Source: Acetatifactor muris
Lineage (GTDB): Bacteria > Bacillota > Clostridia > Lachnospirales > Lachnospiraceae
Direction: 5' to 3'
Length of the DNA: 64,000 nucleotides
NCBI GenBank assembly: GCA_023663635.1
Contig: JAMPHD010000004.1
Span: 1-64,000 of the forward strand
The position numbers were made by a program, and so were the translations under genes. Shown here one piece after another: positions 17,901 to 26,500 of the stretch. The stretch's first letter is position 1. Every line of letters begins with the position of its first letter. The notes below the pieces were generated by a model that was not told the origin of the DNA, made no database searches, and saw only the letters and a program-made list of their open reading frames with translations.

Positions 17901-20390
17901 TTTCACCTTCGCGAGAGCCTCCGCGGAAAGTCCGGTGATATTGCCGGAGATGCTCTTCATCGCCACCGCCTGGATCACGGGATCCAGTGTTGCGTCCGCG
18001 TCACCGAGCACAAGGCTCGCATTCTCACTGATCACAAAACCGTTGGCATCCTTCAAAGATACCTTATAGGTGTAGCCGCCGTACAGGCTGCAGGAATACG
18101 CGCCGCCCGCAACCTCTGCCACGGTTTCCTTGCCCGTGGTCTCATTGGTAAAGATCAGAGCATAGCCCGCGGGAATGTCCGCAGGGGCCGTAACAGAACC
18201 GGATACCGTGAGTTCCGGAGCATGCTTTCTCGTGATCCTCGCGCACACCAGTTTCTCATCGGAACAATACAGCTGATACCATCCCTCTGAGGCCGCGTGG
18301 AACACTGCGGTCTCCGCTTTGCTCTCTGCCGTGTAGGCAAAAGTATCATAGTTCGCGCCGCTCGGATCGCGCATGATATAAGTCGCCGCATTACCATTGG
18401 AGCCAAGCATACAGGTCAGCGTGTCTCCCTCATAGAGATAGATCTCCAACCTGGTGTCAGCCGTACTGCTACTGTTGGAATATACATAGCCGGTATAGGT
18501 GTGGCCGTCATCTCCGGCCAGACTCTTCTCATCTCTTCGGGTAATCGCCGTGTTGGTGGTTCTGATGCGATTATTGGTCTTATTTGAAACAAACTTAACC
18601 GCCTCTATGCCGTTTCCGTCCTTTGCAGAGAAAGTGCTTATATCATTGCCCGCACTCCCCGCCGTCACATTCTCCGGATAGAAACCGTTGATAACAGCCA
18701 CTGTCAGATTGTTATTGGCGCCTTCCACTGTCTCCGCACCGAAATCCCATACATCCGCCTTGCTCGGATCGAGGACGGGCTTGTCGGGTGTGGTGATATA
18801 TTCTACTTTAATACTGTGTATGTACATATTAGTTGCAAAGGTCAGTGTGAGCTCACCGCTCACTCCCGTCACGGTAAACACCGGCGCGTTTTGGCTTTCT
18901 TCCTCAACCACTGCCGATGTGACCGTTCCCGCTGACGCGGTCATAGTGCCGGCCGCGCCAGCTCCGTAACAACAGGTCGTCACTTCCACGTTTGCCTTCT
19001 CTTTCAAGTTCAGCTTTAAGGTCGTGTCAGCCGCCTTGGTCTGAATACCGTGGCCGTTGCCAAAAGCAAAAGTACTTCCGAGGCTCAGCCCTTCGATCGC
19101 CGCCACCTCGTCCGCCGTTTTGCCACCAAGCGCATAGGTTCCGGCGGATATGCATTTCTCCTCACCGGGTGTCTCAGAGCCCTCTCCTTCTTTCATGGGG
19201 ATAACACATACATACGCGATATATGCCTTGGTGCTCGACTGTCCTTCCGCCTTCGTATATTCCGAGTCTACCTCCAAAGTAACGCTCCCGGCCGTTCCCT
19301 GATACTCATAGACGATCGTATTGCTGCCCTTCGTCTTGCAGTCGTCCAAAGTCGCGTGTCCTGCCGTAACGGTGGACTGTGAGTCTGTTACAAATGTTCC
19401 CGTTCCGCTGGTTGCCTTCAGATCCGTACAGCTATTGTTGTTGTCTCCGCCCACAACAATGTAACTGTTCCCCGCTACCTGAAAGGTCAGCTTATTGTCC
19501 GACTTAAATTCGATACCATAGGTCGTATCCTTATATGCGGCCGCATTGTAACTGCCGGCATCAAAAGAAAACAGACCTGCGCTGTGAGTGTTCGGTATGC
19601 TCGTCATTTCGGTAAAATCATAATAGTAAGACTTCCCTGCCTCCGCAGAAGTTGCCACCAATCCGTTGACGAATCCGTCACCCGCAACAGGCTCCTCCGT
19701 TCCGGGATCGGAAGGAGTTTCAGAGCTCTCTCCCTCTTTCATGGGAATGACACATACATACGCGATATATGCCTTGGTGCTCGACTGTCCTTCCGCCTTC
19801 GTATATTCCGAGTCTACCTCCAAAGTAACGCTCCCGGCCGTTCCCTGATACTCATAGACGATCGTATTGCTGCCCTTCGTCTTGCAGTCGTCCAAAGTCG
19901 CGTGTCCTGCCGTAACGGTGGACTGTGAGTCTGTTACAAATGTTCCCGTTCCGCTGGTTGCCTTCAGATCCGTACAGCTATTGTTGTTGTCTCCGCCCAC
20001 AACAATGTAACTGTTCCCCGCTACCTGAAAGGTCAGCTTATTGTCCGACTTAAATTCGATACCATAGGTCGTATCCTTATATGCGGCCGCATTGTAACTG
20101 CCCGCATTAAAAGAAAACAGACCTGCACTATAGGTGTTCGGTATGTCCGTCATTTCGGTGAAATCATAATAGTATGACTTCCCTGCCTCCGCAGAGGTTG
20201 CCTCCAACCCATTGACGAACTCTTCAGTACCGACAGATTCTCCCGTGGTTTCGGAATCCGCTGCCGCCACCGGATCCAACTCTGCGGCCTTAACCTCTGT
20301 TACCCCCCCGGGAATACCCGCGGACAACAGGCTGAAGGTCATCAGAGCCGCCATCGCACTCGCTATGACTCTCCTCGTTCCTTTCCTCAT
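14988..20390 (-). CDS. Giant cell-surface pectinesterase (pectin methylesterase)
   Basis: 1800-residue secreted, membrane-anchored enzyme. Residues 1-36 are a signal peptide ending in VKA-AE. Two nearly identical modules of about 165 residues (from residues 58 and 240) are followed by a related third module (about 410-535) and several beta-rich modules (about 545-1090). The catalytic pectinesterase domain lies at about 1104-1517. Its motifs are QDTLYGG (acid/base Asp), GGTDYIFGG (nucleophile Asp) and YLGRPW (substrate Arg), so it should be active and remove methyl esters from homogalacturonan. Then come a Pro/Asp/Gly/Thr linker, the motif SPKTYD, a membrane helix and a RRREEE tail. Start ATG 20390 has GGAG upstream. 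The neighbouring gene encodes a second pectinesterase fused to a pectate lyase. Confidence 0.93.
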   Translation of the reverse strand: MRKGTRRVIASAMAALMTFSLLSAGIPGGVTEVKAAELDPVAAADSETTGESVGTEEFVNGLEATSAEAGKSYYYDFTEMTDIPNTYSAGLFSFNAGSYNAAAYKDTTYGIEFKSDNKLTFQVAGNSYIVVGGDNNNSCTDLKATSGTGTFVTDSQSTVTAGHATLDDCKTKGSNTIVYEYQGTAGSVTLEVDSEYTKAEGQSSTKAYIAYVCVIPMKEGESSETPSDPGTEEPVAGDGFVNGLVATSAEAGKSYYYDFTEMTSIPNTHSAGLFSFDAGSYNAAAYKDTTYGIEFKSDNKLTFQVAGNSYIVVGGDNNNSCTDLKATSGTGTFVTDSQSTVTAGHATLDDCKTKGSNTIVYEYQGTAGSVTLEVDSEYTKAEGQSSTKAYIAYVCVIPMKEGEGSETPGEEKCISAGTYALGGKTADEVAAIEGLSLGSTFAFGNGHGIQTKAADTTLKLNLKEKANVEVTTCCYGAGAAGTMTASAGTVTSAVVEEESQNAPVFTVTGVSGELTLTFATNMYIHSIKVEYITTPDKPVLDPSKADVWDFGAETVEGANNNLTVAVINGFYPENVTAGSAGNDISTFSAKDGNGIEAVKFVSNKTNNRIRTTNTAITRRDEKSLAGDDGHTYTGYVYSNSSSTADTRLEIYLYEGDTLTCMLGSNGNAATYIMRDPSGANYDTFAYTAESKAETAVFHAASEGWYQLYCSDEKLVCARITRKHAPELTVSGSVTAPADIPAGYALIFTNETTGKETVAEVAGGAYSCSLYGGYTYKVSLKDANGFVISENASLVLGDADATLDPVIQAVAMKSISGNITGLSAEALAKVKFEFKVPADKVYVPEIEIDRTAGTYTLKVETGVEYTVEAQDVNDFALDTVKMSAQDNKTEDIAFTKKPVYPVTLTITGVEDASGAVATFTNINEEGYVYTFPVSGAMELRDGSYSVKVTGLGNYAVAQGITPNVNVSGEAASTTVPFEGLTAWDFKAQAAAVDVETIDGKNYYAGLVLSAGVKEHNNSYLLAKAGDTITVPNLQSGDKVTIKYCYEASFKAGDMTVDEKSGSTGQIDSVDVLVAQDGDFVIETVTGTKASQTYFCGIEILKASNVIEYRDTLYVGTDKEYKTINDALTDVRKMARTAGQTVTIMIDPGNYEEMLVIDTPDITLKNASAAPSIELKNKGVDIDDNAVRVTWYYGHGYTYYSMGSDCKYDADLLAANKSNGSASFKNPGSGTTNGSYWNASVVVSADRFSADGIIFENSFNQYVSAKSVEDTIEAQGSSAKEGSVARANMKTVGDTKVQEKEYVERAAALAITNNVSQVFFNNCKFVSRQDTLYGGTGVTAGFENCAIYGGTDYIFGGMTAVFKHCDLVFNTNDQTSKGEKDDVGYITAAQQSSGRGYLLYECTVTSTVPGVDTASVRTSKPGYLGRPWQANTGEAVFYKTTIEAADGFWNTGSYAMGESLIRPAGWLDSLGGKSALSAEYGTIEKSGVDNSAERADWAKVFDTPNLADGSPITIETFLGSWNPFSPDEEQDDLVVVPEEGSPIAGVTTEGEVVFTDEAGEEVTGEVVIKAEEQEPTEEIKAAVALEIAQDAETEVTVLYLDIAAYLVTDGQETEVSLTSGKVWIRLAYPEGITRENDIVVLHGTEKLAADSVVKEADSYRIAAEGFSPYTVIFKAAKTAVEDPADPTGPTDPTDPTGPVGPADPDVKDEGEDDDEDVAPANPAVLTSPKTYDESLLNALLPSNAQVAEDGQQVNPGADAVVLAVLPQSSGISIYPFVIVAVVVAAGIIAGSGIIAFRRREEE
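19185..19673. repeat. Second copy of the 546-bp duplicated module
   Basis: DNA of this stretch matches 19731-20219 almost base for base, with a constant offset of 546 bp. Differences are seen only near the edges and at a few positions. It encodes the second N-terminal module of the pectinesterase. Confidence 0.9.
19731..20219. repeat. First copy of the 546-bp duplicated module
   Basis: Encodes residues of about 58-220 of the pectinesterase (starting FVNGLEATSAEAGKSYYYDF). The near-identity with the copy 546 bp away indicates a recent in-frame tandem duplication or ongoing gene conversion. Confidence 0.9.
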
Positions 20391-20503
20391 GATTGGTCTC
20401 TCCTTTTCTTTTTTAGGTTTACAATTATCTTTGTTTGTGAAGATATTACACCTATTTAATCATACTTTACCAAATTTTGTGAAAGTTGTCCATATGAATC
20501 CGC

Positions 20504-20539
20504 AAAAAAACTCCGGCCCGGGAAATTCCCGGGCCGGAG
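20504..20539 (-). terminator. Intrinsic terminator after the pectinesterase/pectate lyase gene
   Basis: A perfect GC-rich stem (CTCCGGCCCGGG and its complement, 20511-20539, with a very short loop) is followed on the minus strand by seven T residues. It separates the two pectinase genes, so they have separate transcripts or partial read-through. Confidence 0.93.
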
Positions 20540-20569
20540 CGTTCTCATCCGCTATGCGGATTTACATAT

Positions 20570-23500
20570 TTAGTCTTCTTTTCTTCTGCGGTAAGCCAAG
20601 GCTCCATAGGTGATGATCCCTGCCGCGCAGGCAATGCCGATGAGCACATACAGGAGCACCGGAATGCCTCCCGCGGGAGCCGCGACAACCGTCATGACCA
20701 TATCGGGCATGAGAACCGTGTCAACCGGATCTCCGGCATTATCGGAATCGCCGTCCGTCCACACATCGGGCGGGTTCTTGCCGGGTGCCACAGCCACATA
20801 CTGTCCGTTGTCAAAAGTCTTGGGGCTGAACTTGTTGTTGCCGGGTTTCGGAGTTACCGGTGTGGAGTCATCGTCTCCATCATCGTTTCCTTCGTCCTTC
20901 CCTTCGTCTTTTCCGTCATCAGGAGATTCGGATTTCGCGGTATAGACCACCGCAAAAGGACTCAGGGAATCCACGACCACATGAATGCCGTTCGCCTCCA
21001 TCCACGCGTCCTCTCTCTGAGGCGCGCCGTTCTTAATATGATATACCTCAAAGTCATGGGTATCCATCGCGGTGCCGTCCGGATAAGGGAATACGACCGT
21101 CAGCGTACCCTTGCTCAGCATCACACGCGTTGAGGGCTCGCTCTCCATCACCAGATACACCTCATAGAACTTCATGCCCGCATCCTGACCAAGGCCCGTA
21201 TTGCCTTTGACAAACTCAGTCAGTGCGCTTACGTCCGCAGCAGCCGGCTCCTCCACCTTGAGCAGTACGTTTTTCACGACGCTGCCGTCGGCCTTGACGA
21301 TCTCGGTGCTGTTCTGATCATATTCCACACTCCATGCGGGATCCGAAACATTGATGACCAACAGCTCGGGCAATCCGTCATTGGTGTAATGGGAATCATC
21401 ATCGGGTTTCACCCATGTGCTGTCGTAATAAGCCGTCTTCTCCCACTGCAGGGTGGTGAGGCTCAGTTTGCCCGCGCCCGCATTCGGTTTCACGATGTCC
21501 TGCAGCTGCATTGCGTCGTACAGTACATAATCCCCATAGGGCAGGGATGCCTTAAATGCCTCTGCGTCCAGCACCTTCAGTTCCTCGCCCGCCTTGGAGG
21601 TATTCACCTTCGGAACAAGCTGATATCTGGTGCCGTCCACATAGTACACGGAGTTCTCGGCAGTGATCCAACCCGAAGGGCTGCTGCCGTTACCGCTGTT
21701 CAATGCGTTCAAAATGCCGCTGATATAGCTGTTCTCCACCAACAGTCTTCCGTCACAGGTGGAGGATGCGCCGTTGCTCACGATATGTCTTGCCACTTCC
21801 GCGTTCGCAATGCCCTTCTTGGCATCATACAGTTCCTGCGCGTCCATGATACAGTTGTAAACATGCGCGTCACCGAAACGAAGTCTCGGCATTCTGTCCA
21901 TAGAGTCAAAATAGTAGTTGTTGGCCAACGTCACATGGAGATTCTCATTCGGAGTACCGTTGTCGGCCTGACCCAACAGGTGGGTCTTCTTCTGTCCGTA
22001 CGCGTACCACCAGATCTGCTCCTGCGTCATACCTTCGTTGAGCAGACTCTGATAGTAGGGATAAGCGCTCGGATCAGCCGCCATCGCGTCCATCATCGCG
22101 TTGAAGAAGGTATTGTTCTCGCTGCCCGGCAGGAATTCACACCAGGACACCGTCACATCCACGGATCTGCCTTCCACGTTGGTCTTGATATCCACAATGC
22201 CGTCATAGGCCTTGTAGAAAGTGCAGTGATCGATCCAAATCTTCGTGCTGCCGTTCTGAACCGTCACATAATCCCAGTCATTTCTGTCATAGTCACCTGC
22301 GGTATACTCATCCCACTCCCAGAGCTCATCAAACACAATGTTGCGGATGATGATATTGTTGGAATTGTTGATATCCAATGCCGCGTGTTTGATGGTAGAG
22401 CCGTTCTTGGAGAAAATAGTGATACTGCTCATACCCTTTAAGTTGATCTTGGACACACCGCTCTCCAACAGGGTCGGATGCGTGAGCGGAGGATTGTAAG
22501 TGGATGCAATCGCGCTGTATTTCGCATAATCCGCGATCTCTTTATCACCCAATCCGATATCCGCGGTCACCTCGATCACACTGGGACGGCCGCCGGACTG
22601 AATCTTAAGCAGCGCGTCCAAAAACTCCTCGCCGGTGGAAACCGTGTAGTAATCCGCGTGGTTCTCCTTCAGCAGACCGCCGCCCGTAACCGCAGCGCTC
22701 TGCGCGTAACCCTCCTGATCATACCTTCCCAGATCGGTGTCGTCACCCTCATAAGCCGAATAGGTGTCTGAGGTATACTCGTTCTTCACCGTACCGTTAT
22801 TGGGATCGGTGGTCTTGCTGCCTTTGTACGCATTGTGGATCTCCACAGCCCTTGCGTCGGGATCCCAACCGAGGGCAGTCGAGGAGATCATGGCATCCGC
22901 CTGAGTCCTGCTGAGCTGTCTGCGGTACGCGTTCACCATGTAGCCCGCGCCGTAAGAGCCGCACTCATAGTATCTCGTCTTGGCCAGAGCCTCCATATCC
23001 GTGGAAAACTCTTTGCCGCCCCAGGTAGCGAATCCCCATTCCTTGTTGATGACGCTGCTCATATAGCAGTCGATAAAGGTGGTCGCCGCGTACTCGCCCC
23101 AAGGACGTCCCAGATCGTAGCCCAATCCGCTGCATCCGGGCTCCGCAGTAACGCGGCAGTCCTTGAAGATCAAACCGTAGGTCTGCGTCTCGGGGTTTTT
23201 CATGGCGGTCACATGGCCGGAGTTCTTGTTGGCATTGTAGCGGAACACGATGTCGCAGTCCTCCAGAAGAGCCTGACCACTGTTGCCATAGATAAAGTCC
23301 ACATTACCCGTGATATAACACTTGTAGTAATACTGAAGTCCCTGATTCGCGCACAGCGTATCCTGATAGCCCAAGATGCGCACGTTGATATAGGATGCCT
23401 GATTCGCGTCACTTCTGAGCGCGTCGGCAGACTCATTGCTGATGGATCCGTCACCGTTGTACTCCCAGTCATTTCTGATCGTGAGATTCTCCGCCGAGAA

Positions 23501-26500
23501 GTTCGTGGCTCCGGTATTCACGCGCACCGCGCAGCGCTTGGACATATCCCCGCCTCTCGCTCCATCGGCATCATAGTCGCCCGGATAGCAGTGGATGATC
23601 GTGCTCTCACTGTCCTCACCGATCAGGCTGACATTGGGCACATTGATATCCAGATACTCCTCATAGTCGCCGTTACGCACCAGGATCACTTTCCTGGAGG
23701 AGTTGCCGGAGCCGACGGCGTCAAGGGCTTCCTTTACGGTCTTGTACTCAGGAACGCCGTACTTGGTCGTATCTCCCGCAGTGCCCTCAAAGGCCGCGTC
23801 CACCACATAGTCATAATTGGTCAGATACACATAGTTCAAAGATTTCTTCGTGGTCTTGGAACCATTCTCATAATTCAGATACAATGTCACGTCATTTCTG
23901 CCCTGCTCCAAAGGAATGTCCGCAAAGCTGAAAGTATCGTTCGCCTGAGCGATCTGCGCGGTTCCCTTCACTTCTCCGTTGACCTGAACGGTCAGCGTGC
24001 CGGGCGCCGTAGCGACACCACTCAAAACAGCGATCTTATTTTCAAATACCGTGTCATAGGATCTCTCCGTCACCACGATCTCAGCGTCTTCATAGCTGTA
24101 AGTGCCCGTATGTCCGGAGGTGGGAAGAGTCCATTTCGCCTCCGGAGGATTGCTGGCATTATCCGCAGACTTGGCGATAATGTAGTAGTAATACGGTACT
24201 TCCGCCGTCACATCGGTATCCGTATAGCTCGTCTCCGTCAGAGTCGCGATCACCTTAGCCTCGCTCTCGTCCGCGCTTCTGCGCCACACTTCATAGGAAG
24301 TCGCGCCCGCCACGGTCGTCCAGGAAAGCTGTACCTGATCTGCGGGAGAGGTATAGGGCAATGTGAGTACCGGCGCGTCAAGTGCCGCGTCAATGGTAAC
24401 CTCTCCGGACTCCACATAGGTGTTCCGGTTGTTCAGAAGCTGCTCCGCAGAGTTGCCCAATGTACCGCATACTCTGAATTTGTAGGTTCCGGACGCATCG
24501 GAGGACACGGGGTAGGAATAGGAATATCCCGTGATGGAAGTGGAGACATCCGTCCACTCGCTGCCATCCTTGCTCATCTGGAGCACGAATTTGCCGTCGC
24601 CGTAAACTTCGCTGCCCTCCCAGGAAATATCGATCTTGGTCCTGTCCGCAGCGCCCACTACCTGTACGGAACCCGCCGTCACCACAGGCGCGGCGCCCAT
24701 GGGATTGTAGTAAGCGTTCTGATCGTACAGCACATTGCCGTCCTTGTCGTAATAGACCATGTTAGTCACATCACAGTCCACGCCCGCGAGCATCAGTCCG
24801 TAGTAGACGGGAGTATCTTTGCCCTGAGCCGTAACGAACATGCTGGCATCGCTGCCACTGGTACTGTCATATTTAAAGCCGGAAGAAAAAGAACCCTTGG
24901 ATACATTGTCCGTATCAATATAAAATTTATCATCTGCCTTGTAGATAACAAACTTGACAGTCTCACCCGCGGTAATGGTCTGGTCAACCTGACCCGCACC
25001 ATCCGAACCACTGTTTTTGGTGAGATTTCCCCGCAGTCCTGTCATGTTTCTGATACCTGCCGTGGCGAGGTTCTTGGCATCATCAAACGCACCCACCCAG
25101 ACACCATAATTATTACCACTGCTGCCTGTAAGGCTGTTGACCTTCACTTCCAGTTCCAACTTATTGAAGTCAGCCACCTTGGGGAAGACATAAAAGCTCG
25201 CCGTATCCTTGCTACCCGCGGAACCGCCCGTCTGAACAAAGTTCAGGGTCTGTCCCACAGGGGTCACCGTGAGAGAAGAAGGCGCTCCGATCGTCGTCAA
25301 AATTTCCGGTTTCACAGTCACGGCACCCTCATTGGTGGTGGTCTGCTCCGCCTCGTTCTTGACGGTTATGGAGTGAATGTAGCAGGTTCCTGTTGCGTCT
25401 ACCGTAAATGTCAGCTCCGTGGCCTCACCGGTATAGTCAAAGTTCACCGTATCGCCGTCAGCACTCGCTTTCATGGCAGCGCTTGCAGGGGTTATGGTTC
25501 CTGCAGACGCACTTGCGGTGAGATTGGCGCCTGCCGCGCTGTACGAACACATGGCGAATGTCACCGTGGCATTGCCGGCCACTTTTACCTTCACGGTATC
25601 GGTCGGATTGATATATATACCATGTGTACTGCCATTATAATAGGCTCCACCCGTACTGTTGCCGGTGACAGTCACCAACTTGTCCGTGGAGGACACGCTG
25701 TTTCCACTCACAATCTTGTGAGAGCCCGTATACAACTCGGAGATCACACTGCCGTCCCCGAGATTATAAGTCTTGGTCGTTCCTTTGACAGGAGTGCCCG
25801 ACGCGCTGTTATCCTTCACCTGAAGGGTATAGCTCTTGGGCAGATCATCCCCCGCAAGCGCAAGGGTGATCGTGTTGCCGCTCACCTGACCGCCGGTTAT
25901 GTCGCCGCCGTATGTCACATTGCTGACGGAGCCGTTGCCGGCGCCGCCGAGATTGGCCCAAACGACTGCCTTTGTGGCAGATACCACTTCCACGGAACCG
26001 TCTCCGCCGGCAGCGGTAACGGTGAAGTCATCCGCCTCGGCAGCTCCCGGAGCGATCGTGAAAGTAGTCCCACCGATGGTCACGGTGCCGGATTTACCCG
26101 CATTCCAATATACGGGAGTAAAATCCTGTCCCGTCACGGTCGCGCCCGCGTTGGCGTTCGTCAGATCCACCTTGGCATTCTGCAGTCTGTATCCCGTCAC
26201 GCCGCTCAGTTCCACGGTGTAGGAGGAGCCTACGGGCAAAACCACGCTGTAGGAACCGTCCGCCCCAACAGTCGCCGTCGTGGAGGCGCTGCCCGCCTTA
26301 AAGGTAAGGGTTCCGCCTGCAACATCCGTTCCCACATTACCCGTCACGGTCACTTCCTGAGGGATTTCCTTGACCTCGTAGGATACGCCGTGGATGTAGC
26401 TTCCACCGGAGTTACCACTAACTTTCAATACCATCTTGGCCGTACTGTCCGAGGCATTTCGATATTCAAAAGCCCTTGTAGCATCAGTACCTTCTTTGGC

